Below, in pieces: positions 1 to 6,801 of a stretch of 9,082 nucleotides of DNA. A program made the translations under genes and the position numbers. A model generated the notes under the pieces. The model had not been told where the DNA came from and did no database searches. It saw nothing but the letters and a program-made list of their open reading frames with translations. The DNA lies in the NCBI GenBank assembly GCA_946886975.1, contig CAMPJV010000086.1, forward strand, positions 1-9,082, in the 5' to 3' direction. Numbering within the stretch: position 1 is the stretch's first letter; every line of letters starts with the position of its first letter. This DNA comes from an uncultured Taibaiella sp. (GTDB lineage Bacteria > Bacteroidota > Bacteroidia > Chitinophagales > Chitinophagaceae).

Positions 1-1
1 G

Positions 2-43
2 AGCATAGGCTTCGCAACAGTAGCTCCGGTGGAAATCACCTAA
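2..43 (+). other. Possible C-terminal end of a convergent plus-strand CDS
   Basis: One plus-strand frame is open from the window edge and reads SIGFATVAPVEIT before a TAA stop at 41-43. The residue mix could be the tail of a protein converging on the DUF349 gene, with the two genes meeting at the hairpin at 51-76. Only 13 codons are visible and no family can be recognised. The alternative is plain intergenic DNA or the leader of a further minus-strand gene. Confidence 0.15.
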
Positions 44-76
44 AAAAGAAGGGTGCTTGCAAATCCGCAGGCACCC
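42..76 (-). terminator. Rho-independent terminator after the DUF349 gene
   Basis: On the minus strand a 10-position stem (arms at 76-67 and 60-51, 6-nt loop at 66-61, one A-C mismatch at 57/70) is followed at once by a T-rich run, TTCTTTTTT, at 50-42. The outer six pairs are perfect and mostly G-C (GGGTGC with GCACCC). It starts 18 nt beyond the stop codon of the DUF349 gene, where an intrinsic terminator is expected. On the plus strand the hairpin is followed by CTCAGAGAGG, with no U-tract, so it should work well only for minus-strand transcripts. Confidence 0.85.
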
Positions 77-94
77 TCAGAGAGGTCAAATGAG

Positions 95-1714
95 TTATTC
101 TTCTACAGGTGGGGGATCATCCTTCATAGTTTCAGCTGGCTTTTTCTTTCCGTCCATATTCTGCAGCTGACTATGTATATCCTGTATCTTTTCTTCTTTA
201 TGCTTGATCTTGACCTCACATTGGCTGATAAGCTTTTCCAAGTGGCTCTTTAATTCCTCCGCCTTTGGACCTGGAGTAACGTTTCCCAGGGCAGTGACAA
301 AATCGGAAAGGCGCTCCTGTTCTTCGTTAAGTTCCGCTTCCAGTTGTGCCAGGAATGTTTGGGTTTTGGTCTGCCTATGTTCAAACTGCCTTTCAATTTG
401 CTGCTTACGTCTTTCCCTGTCGGCATCCTTGCGTTCAAAAAAGAACTTCCGTGCGGAAATGAACTGCTCCCAGATAGAGTTAATATGTTCTCTTGGCACT
501 GGACCAATCTTTTTCCATTCCGTCATCAGCTCATTCATCTCTTCAGTAGTTTCTCTCCACTGGTTAGAATGCTTTAGTTCTTCCGCCCTTTTGACCAATG
601 CAAGCTTCTGCGCATAATTGTCATCCTGCGTGACACGAAGGGTTTCCTGGTGCTGACGCTTATTGGTAAAGAAGATCTCTTTTGCTGCATTAAACCGCGC
701 CCAAAGTTCGTCTGCCTTGTCCATAGGTACTCTGCCAGTTTTTTTCCACTCCTCCATCAGGTCTGCATAGGCATGAGAGGTCTTCGTCCAGTCGGTGGTG
801 TCCTTAAGGGCCTCTGCCCGTTCCACGATAGATAGCTTGGCAGCATAGTTTACCTCCTGCTCGGCCTGTATCACCTCAAAATGCTGGCGCTTCCTTTCGT
901 AGAATGTATTCTTAGCTTGTATAAAACGGCTCCAGAGCTCCTCGTTCTTGTCATGAACGGTACGCCCGATGGTCTTCCACTGCTCCATGAGCTGTCTGAA
1001 CACTTCTGTTGTTTCCTTCCAGCTTTCTGAGTTTGCATAGTTTTCAGCCTTCTCTACGAGTTCCATTTTCAGATCAAGGTTCTGGAGCATCTCTTTACCC
1101 TGATCATCCTGGTGCTTACGCTTACGCTCAAAGAATCTATTGCGCGCCTCCTCCAGTCTGTTCCAAATTTCGTCATTGCGCTGCTTATCTACATATCCTA
1201 TCTGCTTCCACTTCTCACCCATTTCCTTAAGAGCCGCTGTGGTCTCTTTCCAGTTCTCACCCTCGGCAGCTAGCCGCTCGGCTGTCTCTGCCAGCGCAAG
1301 CTTCTCTTCGTAATTGTTTTCAATAAGACCAGAAAGGACTTTGTCCCAATCAGCTCCCTGCGTGATTAACGCATCAAAGTCGCCAATGGCGTTGGTATGC
1401 ATCAGGTACTCACGATGGCGGGAAACCTTACCAATAAGTTTTAGTTTGTCTTCCGTCGCATCCCACTCCTGCTGAATCTCATTTCCTTTCTGCTGAACTT
1501 CAGGGTACTTGTCTATCAGAGCCTTTAGGACTGCGTCTGCATTTTCCGTAGTCAGAAAAGCAATTGTCCGTTCAGAATGAACATTGGTCTTCTTCAATAC
1601 CAGTTCTCCGTTTTCCTTAAGCTCACAAAACTCTTTTCCCTGAAAGTCTGCATTGTTCCACCATTGCTTCAATGCTTCAGATTGGGTAACCTCGTTTATC
1701 ATGACCGGTTCCAT
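95..1714 (-). CDS. DUF349 repeat protein, 539 aa, function unknown
   Basis: This is a large, soluble, highly charged, helix-rich protein with no signal peptide or membrane segment. It carries four consecutive DUF349-type repeats. Each contains W(K/R/T)xT, then (E/T)(K/Q/E)WKxxG, then (I/L)Wxx(F/L), then a basic Fxx(R/N)K stretch. The marker tryptophans fall at residues 155/169/184, 232/246/261, 309/323/338 and 386/400/415, an exact 77-residue period. Residues 1-130 hold a diverged region with W84. Residues 430-515 are Lys/Glu/Gln-rich and look coiled-coil, ending in an acidic, proline-rich tail (DDPPPVEE). DUF349 proteins are common in Bacteroidota, but I know of no established biochemical role. 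The ATG at 1714 is used; Met5 (at 1702) is a reasonable alternative and neither has a Shine-Dalgarno sequence. It lies 82 nt after the DUF4197 gene and is last before the terminator at 42-76. Confidence 0.93.
   Translation of the reverse strand: MEPVMINEVTQSEALKQWWNNADFQGKEFCELKENGELVLKKTNVHSERTIAFLTTENADAVLKALIDKYPEVQQKGNEIQQEWDATEDKLKLIGKVSRHREYLMHTNAIGDFDALITQGADWDKVLSGLIENNYEEKLALAETAERLAAEGENWKETTAALKEMGEKWKQIGYVDKQRNDEIWNRLEEARNRFFERKRKHQDDQGKEMLQNLDLKMELVEKAENYANSESWKETTEVFRQLMEQWKTIGRTVHDKNEELWSRFIQAKNTFYERKRQHFEVIQAEQEVNYAAKLSIVERAEALKDTTDWTKTSHAYADLMEEWKKTGRVPMDKADELWARFNAAKEIFFTNKRQHQETLRVTQDDNYAQKLALVKRAEELKHSNQWRETTEEMNELMTEWKKIGPVPREHINSIWEQFISARKFFFERKDADRERRKQQIERQFEHRQTKTQTFLAQLEAELNEEQERLSDFVTALGNVTPGPKAEELKSHLEKLISQCEVKIKHKEEKIQDIHSQLQNMDGKKKPAETMKDDPPPVEE
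419..1312 (-). repeat. Four tandem 77-codon (231-bp) DUF349 repeats
   Basis: Residues about 135-432 of the DUF349 protein consist of four units of equal length, 77 codons each. Trp residues lie at the same offsets (+0, +14, +29) in every unit, with no insertion or deletion between them. Three of the four units also begin with an NY-x(2)-KL-type helix (near residues 134, 289 and 366). The repeat is clear in protein, but the DNA copies are well diverged, so this is an old duplication and not a recent expansion. Boundaries are approximate because the repeat phase is arbitrary. Confidence 0.85.
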
Positions 1715-1796
1715 TTGGGTAAAAATGAACAGTGTAACGTCGAATAATCAATGCAATATAGCGGTTATTATTTATTGGTATGTTACCTGCAGGGAC

Positions 1797-2555
1797 TCAC
1801 TTAGCCCCAAATACTTTCTTTAGAAGGTCTGACACGCGCGCTCCAGGATTGGTACGTATCTTGTTTTCTTCCTCCGCAATGGTCTGAAAAAGGCCCGCCA
1901 AAGCCCGTTCTGTAACATAGGCTGTCAAATCAGGGTTTACTTTGTTACCCATAAGTGGCAGCCGGTTATATGTGCTAAATACCTGGTTCCAATAGGTGTT
2001 AACATTCAGCTTATTCAGCGAGGTTTGTATGACTGGCTTAAAGGCGTTCGTCAGTGCCATAGTGGTTGCACCCTTCAGGTAGTTCGTCGCCGCGCCATTT
2101 CCTCCCCTAAGGATGTTAACGCCGTCCTGAATAGACATAGAAGTGATGGCATTTACGAAGATCGGTACCGCTTTCCCGGCAGCATCCTCAGCTGCCCTAT
2201 TCATAGATAATATGGTTTTATCTACTAATTGACCCATCCCTATGTTACGGAGCGCTGCTTCCACTTTCCGGGCTTCAGGAGGTAAGAGGATCTTGATAAG
2301 TGCATTTCCAAAAAAGCCATCCTGTACCGAAAGCCGGCTGGAGGCGTTTTTAGCACCGACCTGTAGTGCTTCCTTCAGGCCGCTCACGATCTCTGTATTA
2401 CTCAGGTTATTTAAAGTGGTTCCTGATCCACCGCTATTGTTCGTATTGTTCTTAACAGTATTCCAAAGGTCTTTAATGGTCTGTCCATTAACGGAGGTAG
2501 CACACAGGAATAACAGGGAGGTAAAACCAATTACTTTAAAGAAGTTGTTGCTCAT
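1797..2555 (-). CDS. DUF4197 family secreted protein, 252 aa
   Basis: The first 24 residues form a signal peptide: a short polar start with Lys7, a hydrophobic core around 9-20, and SVNG before Gln25. A Ser/Thr/Asn/Gly-rich linker (about 35-50) follows, then the DUF4197 domain from about residue 51 to the end. That domain begins LSNTEIVSGLKEALQVG and includes LLPPEARKVE (90-99), and it is predicted to be all-helical. Length is normal for the family. Cys18 lies in LFLC, which does not fit a lipobox because the residue before Cys is Leu. A soluble periplasmic protein is therefore more likely than a lipoprotein. The family has no assigned function that I can name. The gene starts 41 nt after the receptor gene and may share its transcript, although a TATTTTTG box lies in the gap. 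Confidence 0.92.
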   Translation of the reverse strand: MSNNFFKVIGFTSLLFLCATSVNGQTIKDLWNTVKNNTNNSGGSGTTLNNLSNTEIVSGLKEALQVGAKNASSRLSVQDGFFGNALIKILLPPEARKVEAALRNIGMGQLVDKTILSMNRAAEDAAGKAVPIFVNAITSMSIQDGVNILRGGNGAATNYLKGATTMALTNAFKPVIQTSLNKLNVNTYWNQVFSTYNRLPLMGNKVNPDLTAYVTERALAGLFQTIAEEENKIRTNPGARVSDLLKKVFGAK

Positions 2556-2580
2556 AAAGATCTTTGAGTTATGTATTAAC

Positions 2581-2588
2581 CAAAAATA
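2581..2588 (-). promoter_or_regulatory. Candidate Bacteroidota -7 box upstream of the DUF4197 gene
   Basis: TATTTTTG on the minus strand fits the TAnnTTTG -7 consensus of the Bacteroidota primary sigma factor. It ends 25 nt before the ATG at 2555, which would give a short leader. No convincing TTG/TTTG -33 element is seen 17-23 nt upstream, where the sequence is the 3' end of the receptor gene. A chance match in AT-rich DNA is quite possible. Confidence 0.25.
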
Positions 2589-2596
2589 GTACCAAA

Positions 2597-5101
2597 TTAG
2601 AACCCGCCTTCACTTTCTTCTCTTGAATTGTCCCTGTCCTTTACGGGGTTCAAGGAATTGCCCTGGCTTTTCCGCCTTCCGACATCAGTCTTACCAAATC
2701 TATAGGTAAATGTTACATTCCCTATCCTCGTTTCTCTGTCCCGGTAGGTAATCTGGTTATAGGGCCCAAAGTCGTAGTTCCGCGTATATTTCCTTGTATT
2801 GAAAATATCTGAGACATTTAACACCAGTGAAGCTTTATTGTTGAGGAAAGTTTTTCGGATAGCTGCATCAATAAAATACACTGCCTTTTCAGTACCTTGG
2901 GCCTCTATCTCTGGTGCCTCATAATTGCCATTTAATTGAAGGGAGAAGCCTTTCGGCAAACGCAAATTAGTGTTAACCTTTCCAAACCAGCTAAAGCCAC
3001 TATTTTGCAGCGAAGGATCGATATTCCGGCCATTAATCTCTGTTTGGAAAAAGTTGAAGTTAAGGGTGGCGTCCCAGATGGCCAATAACTGGAGCTTGCC
3101 TATCAATTCAAGACCATAGGTAGTACCACTCGCAAGGTTCTGTGGCTGACTAAAGGTGCCTCCCGTAAGGGCGTCGCTTCTGCGGTACCGTTCAATCAGG
3201 TTTTTGGTGTATTGATAATAGACACTGCCCAGAAAGCTATGGCCTTTCTCAAACTGACGCGAGTATGTCAATTCTACATTATTTATGAACTCAGGAATTA
3301 ACAGGGGGTTCCCTGTACTCGTATCCTGGAGATCTGAGATGTTTACGTACGGCATTAAACTGAAGAAGCCAGGACGATCTGTGCGTCTTGTATAGCTAAG
3401 ATAGACGCTTTGCTTATCCGTCATCTGGTAAGAAAGGTACGCAGAGGGGAAAAGGCTTAGAAAATTATACGCGCCCTCGAGCGCGGTATCTTTTGGATAA
3501 AAGACAGTGGCCTCGCCCTCATAACCAGCGTACTCAAGTCTTAGTCCACCCTGGTAAGTCCATTTCCCGCGTTTATCGTTGTAACTCACGTATCCAGCAT
3601 GGATCTGTTGCGTGTAATCGTAAACGTTTGCCAACAAACGATCCAGAACCTCTCCGTCGCCATCCAGTAATGTATCTATTGTTGGCTTTCCTTCGCTTTC
3701 AAACCGAAACGCCTGAGACTTCCATCCGAGGTCCAAACGATCAGACTTATTCAGTAGTGAAGTAGTGAAATCGGCCTGAGCATTGATACTGGTGTTTGAC
3801 CCGGAGCCTGGTCCCCGCTGAATGATCTGACGTGTAATTGAATCATTCTCAAAGTAGGAAGTATGAAACTCCTGGGTACGATCTACCCATGTTTTAGCAA
3901 AAGTCACATCTGAAGTTATTTCCTGTTTAGGCTTTGAAAATTTGTGCTTATAGTTCAGAGACGTAGAAGACGAAATAGGGCCGCCAATGTTATCGCTTGT
4001 CCTTTCGCGGCGCGTACTTTCCGAAAATAACTCGTACATAGAACGTCCTCTATTACCCCAGCTCATTTTGTTCAGGTTCTGCGTCAGGGTAATGCTATTT
4101 TTCTCATTGATAGCATACTCTGCGCCGAGAGAATTGAACCAACCACTGAACATCCTGAGGTTATCATCAAAGCTGCGAAACATTGTCTCCCCGGAAGCGT
4201 CAATAATTCCCGTGGTTGTTGTGCGATGATAGTTCCTGTTCTGCCGGAAGCTGCTGTTTAGGAAGACGTTCCAATTGTCCTTTTTGAGATTCAGGTTTAG
4301 GGAGCCGTTATACTTGTCCCTTGTGCCGGCACCCAGGCTGGCCATGCCATTGAAGCCGAGGCGGCTATCTTTCTTCGTAATGATATTAATGATACCTGAC
4401 ATACCCTGAGCATCGTAGCGGGCAGAGGGATTTGTGATCACTTCGACATTAGAGATACTGGATGCTGGCAGACTCTGTAAGGCAGAGGCCGCATCGCCGC
4501 CGAGCAAAGTAGCCGGCTTGCCGTCAATGAGTATGGTCACGTTGTCTTTACCACGAAGACTTACATTGCCTTCTGCGTCAACTGATACAGAGGGAACATT
4601 CTGAAGCACATCCGCGGCGCTTCCGCCGGTGGCAGTAATATTCTTGTCAACATTAAAGACCTTTTTATCGACGCTCATCTCCACCATAGCTTTTTCGCCC
4701 GTAATCAGGACTTCGGAAAGCATTTGGGATGAATTACTCAGCTTGATCTTCTCCAGTCGTTTATCGGTGGACTGAGGAGTGATCTGAATATTATCTACAT
4801 ACTTCTCTGAATAACCGATCAGGTTAATTCTAAGGAGATAGTCGCCGAAGCCGACGGACTCTATCCTAAATGTTCCGTCTTCCTTTGTAAGGTCCCCGTT
4901 TACGACAGTTGAATCCTTCCTTAGTAGCGTAACTGTTGCATATCCGACAGGCTTGCTCCTGGCATCAACTATAGAACCATATAACCTCCCAGGATTTTGC
5001 GCAGTAAGCTGCTGCTTCTCAGCATCCTGGGACTGAGCAAAGGAAGTTTTGCTCCCAAATTGAAGTACTAATAACCAAGCAAGAAATAATAATCGTCTCA
5101 T
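2597..5101 (-). CDS. TonB-dependent-receptor-like outer membrane beta-barrel protein, 834 aa
   Basis: A signal peptide (residues 1-22, ending SFA before Gln23) is followed by a carboxypeptidase-regulatory-like beta domain at about 38-125, with GSIVDARSKPVGYATV and an EDGTFRI turn. A plug domain follows at about 128-245, with LRGKDNVTILIDGKP (182-196) and VEVITNPSARYDAQG (219-233). The rest, to about residue 800, is a large beta-barrel rich in alternating aromatic strands. This order and the plug wording match the Bacteroidota outer-membrane beta-barrel family (OMP_b-brl_3 type), usually annotated as TonB-dependent receptors. No SusD-like lipoprotein gene is adjacent and no SusC-type signature was noticed, so a glycan-uptake pair is not supported; the substrate is unknown. 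After the last barrel strand (TFTYRFG) comes a charged 30-residue tail ending GGF. The ATG at 5101 fits the signal peptide. The gene is 174 nt from the glycosyltransferase and probably heads its own unit. Confidence 0.93.
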   Translation of the reverse strand: MRRLLFLAWLLVLQFGSKTSFAQSQDAEKQQLTAQNPGRLYGSIVDARSKPVGYATVTLLRKDSTVVNGDLTKEDGTFRIESVGFGDYLLRINLIGYSEKYVDNIQITPQSTDKRLEKIKLSNSSQMLSEVLITGEKAMVEMSVDKKVFNVDKNITATGGSAADVLQNVPSVSVDAEGNVSLRGKDNVTILIDGKPATLLGGDAASALQSLPASSISNVEVITNPSARYDAQGMSGIINIITKKDSRLGFNGMASLGAGTRDKYNGSLNLNLKKDNWNVFLNSSFRQNRNYHRTTTTGIIDASGETMFRSFDDNLRMFSGWFNSLGAEYAINEKNSITLTQNLNKMSWGNRGRSMYELFSESTRRERTSDNIGGPISSSTSLNYKHKFSKPKQEITSDVTFAKTWVDRTQEFHTSYFENDSITRQIIQRGPGSGSNTSINAQADFTTSLLNKSDRLDLGWKSQAFRFESEGKPTIDTLLDGDGEVLDRLLANVYDYTQQIHAGYVSYNDKRGKWTYQGGLRLEYAGYEGEATVFYPKDTALEGAYNFLSLFPSAYLSYQMTDKQSVYLSYTRRTDRPGFFSLMPYVNISDLQDTSTGNPLLIPEFINNVELTYSRQFEKGHSFLGSVYYQYTKNLIERYRRSDALTGGTFSQPQNLASGTTYGLELIGKLQLLAIWDATLNFNFFQTEINGRNIDPSLQNSGFSWFGKVNTNLRLPKGFSLQLNGNYEAPEIEAQGTEKAVYFIDAAIRKTFLNNKASLVLNVSDIFNTRKYTRNYDFGPYNQITYRDRETRIGNVTFTYRFGKTDVGRRKSQGNSLNPVKDRDNSREESEGGF

Positions 5102-5207
5102 TTATCAAAAATACCGGGCAAAGTTGCCGTAAATAAGTGAAAGCAGTCGCAGCAGCGGGCACCGGAACTGTTAAAGAAATCAATATTTGACGTCGAACTG
5201 ATTTCTC

Positions 5208-5215
5208 CAAAGATA
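5208..5215 (-). promoter_or_regulatory. Candidate promoter -7 box for the receptor gene
   Basis: TATCTTTG on the minus strand matches the Bacteroidota TAnnTTTG -7 consensus and lies in the 174-nt gap ahead of the receptor gene, about 106 nt from its ATG. The best -33 candidate is a weak TTTC about 23 nt upstream. A second match, TATTTTTG at 5106-5113, ends only 4 nt before the ATG; used as a promoter it would give an almost leaderless or N-terminally shortened transcript. The gap also holds an A/T-only-flanked 6-bp hairpin at 5245-5261 that is too weak to call a terminator. Confidence 0.35.
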
Positions 5216-5275
5216 CACCTGCAACTGTCAGCCTATCTGAAAGGAAAGAAGAGTTTTCTTTGTGAACGAATATTT

Positions 5276-6226
5276 TTAGAAGCCAAGCTTTTCCTCAATA
5301 AGGTAGACATTTCTATCCGCGGCGCTGCGGGAAATGAGTTCGGCTACGAAGCCAGTAAGGAAGAACTGGGTGCCAATAATCATGGTGACTAACGCGATAT
5401 AAAATGTGGGGTTATTTGTGAGGGCAAAATGGATCGGATCCAACAACTTTGAGACGATGAGAAAGGCTGTGATAAAAAAGCCTAACAAGAAGGTGAGCGT
5501 ACCCAATGTGCCAAAAAAGTGCATAGGCTTCTTGCCGAAGCGGCTAATGAATTGTATTGACACCAGGTCGAGAAAACCGTTTATGAACCGCTCCCAACCG
5601 AACTTAGACACGCCATACTTCCGAGGGCGGTGCTGCACTACCTTCTCGCCGATATTGCGGAAGCCCGCCCATTTGGCAAGCACGGGAATGAAACGGTGCA
5701 TCTCACCATAAACTTCTATGCTTTTCACAACCTTACGCCTGTACGCCTTCAGACCACAGTTCATATCGTGAAGCTTTATGCCGGAGATGCTACGATTGAC
5801 TGCATTGTACAGTTTGGAGGGTAGATTTTTGGTGAGCGCATTGTCATATCTCACTTTCTTCCATCCGCTCACCAGGTCAAAACCTTCTGCGGTTATCATC
5901 CGGTACAGATCAGGTATTTCGTCCGGGCTATCCTGCAAGTCAGCGTCCATGGTAATAACGACATTGCCATTGGATGCTTTAAAGCCCTCGTTAAGCGCGG
6001 CACTTTTACCATAATTGCGCTGGAACTTAATACCCCTGATGGTATTATACTGTTCGGACAGGTCCTGGATGATTTTCCAACTATCATCAGTGCTACCATC
6101 ATCCACCATAATAATCTCGTGGCTATAACCGTGTTCAGAACACACCTTTTCTATCCATTCCGCCAGCTCAGGCAGGGATTCTTCCTCGTTGTATAGCGGC
6201 ACTACAATGGAAATATCTATATGCAT
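5276..6226 (-). CDS. Membrane-anchored family 2 glycosyltransferase (polyprenyl-phosphate sugar transferase type), 316 aa
   Basis: This is a GT-A glycosyltransferase of family 2. IVVPLYNEEESL (7-18) starts the nucleotide-sugar fold, VDDGSTDDS (41-49) contacts the nucleotide, and DADLQDSPDEIP (94-105) carries the metal-binding DxD. MNCGLKAYRR (155-164) and HRPRKYGVSKFG (199-210) are typical of the dolichol/undecaprenyl-phosphate branch (DPM1, GtrB, ArnC). Two C-terminal membrane helices lie at about 236-258 and 275-298. Members of this branch move a sugar from a nucleotide donor to a polyprenyl phosphate at the inner face of the cytoplasmic membrane, feeding protein, lipid A or polysaccharide glycosylation. 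Which sugar is used cannot be read from the sequence. All catalytic motifs are intact. Its ATG lies one nucleotide after the DUF4199 stop (TAAGATG), so it is the last gene of the four-gene cassette. Confidence 0.93.
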   Translation of the reverse strand: MHIDISIVVPLYNEEESLPELAEWIEKVCSEHGYSHEIIMVDDGSTDDSWKIIQDLSEQYNTIRGIKFQRNYGKSAALNEGFKASNGNVVITMDADLQDSPDEIPDLYRMITAEGFDLVSGWKKVRYDNALTKNLPSKLYNAVNRSISGIKLHDMNCGLKAYRRKVVKSIEVYGEMHRFIPVLAKWAGFRNIGEKVVQHRPRKYGVSKFGWERFINGFLDLVSIQFISRFGKKPMHFFGTLGTLTFLLGFFITAFLIVSKLLDPIHFALTNNPTFYIALVTMIIGTQFFLTGFVAELISRSAADRNVYLIEEKLGF

Positions 6227-6227
6227 C

Positions 6228-6800
6228 TTACTGGCCCGGGAATACTGGCTTTTGCTTTTTTACGATCAATGCACAAATAAAGCCAAATATACTACTGATA
6301 ATAAGGCTTTTTGCAAAGGCATATATAAACCTACCAGGCTTAGTACTGTCCTCAAACTGCTTATCCATATCCGCAGCCGTTTGATCAAGCCTTTCTTCCG
6401 GGACATTCATTCGCTCCATGAATGATAAAGTACCTTCTTTGATACGATCAACTACGTCAGGATCGATAAACTTTGTATAGATCACACCGTAAACTGACGA
6501 TATAATGCTTGATATAAGAATCGCAAGGAATATTGCCTGAAATGCCTCTTTAAAAGTGATGTATCCGCCCATTCCCTTTCTCTGCTGCACTCCTGTGACG
6601 CCGTAAAGCACTATCGTAACCACGTACATTACAAAAGTGAATACGAGGAAGGCAATGTAATTACTGATGATGAACATGAAGTTGATCGTGACCAGTATAC
6701 AAGCCATAATCCCGATGATCAGACCCCACCTTACAGGGATACTGAACCGGTTGAAATCGGAAGGGGGGTGGCCACTAGTATCTGATACTGAATTTTCCAT
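6228..6800 (-). CDS. DUF4199 family integral membrane protein, 190 aa
   Basis: A polar N-terminus of about 20 residues precedes two closely spaced membrane helices (about 24-46 and 48-69). A short loop follows with the family hallmark GGYITFKEAFQ (78-88), then a third helix (about 86-109), a charged amphipathic stretch starting FIDPDVVDRI (111-120), and a fourth helix (about 158-180). This layout and the GYITFKEAF motif match DUF4199, a small membrane family widespread in Bacteroidota with no known function. The family often has four such helices, so the length is normal. The ATG follows the preceding stop codon after a single base (CTAGAATGG), and the stop is one base before the glycosyltransferase ATG. 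It could help the glycosyltransferase act at the membrane, but that rests only on position. Confidence 0.88.
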   Translation of the reverse strand: MENSVSDTSGHPPSDFNRFSIPVRWGLIIGIMACILVTINFMFIISNYIAFLVFTFVMYVVTIVLYGVTGVQQRKGMGGYITFKEAFQAIFLAILISSIISSVYGVIYTKFIDPDVVDRIKEGTLSFMERMNVPEERLDQTAADMDKQFEDSTKPGRFIYAFAKSLIISSIFGFICALIVKKQKPVFPGQ

Positions 6801-6801
6801 T

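Noticed and set aside
204..617. Plus-strand open frame of 137 codons antisense to the DUF349 gene
   Set aside because: It is Ser/Cys-rich with no recognisable domain and sits opposite a clearly real gene. Other plus-strand frames across the window look like similar shadows.
2499..2504. Lipobox at Cys18 of the DUF4197 protein
   Set aside because: The residue before Cys is Leu (LFLC), where small residues are expected, and a normal signal-peptidase I site follows at SVNG/Q.
2597..5101. SusC-type member of a polysaccharide utilisation locus
   Set aside because: There is no SusD-like gene, glycoside hydrolase or regulator nearby, and the plug wording fits the other Bacteroidota barrel family.
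5245..5261. Hairpin after the glycosyltransferase gene as a terminator
   Set aside because: The stem is six pairs with only one G-C, and no good T-run follows, so it is too weak to call.
5521..5531. 11-base match GCATAGGCTTC shared with positions 3-13
   Set aside because: It is short, unextended and inside coding sequence at one site, so it is likely chance and not a repeat or attachment site.
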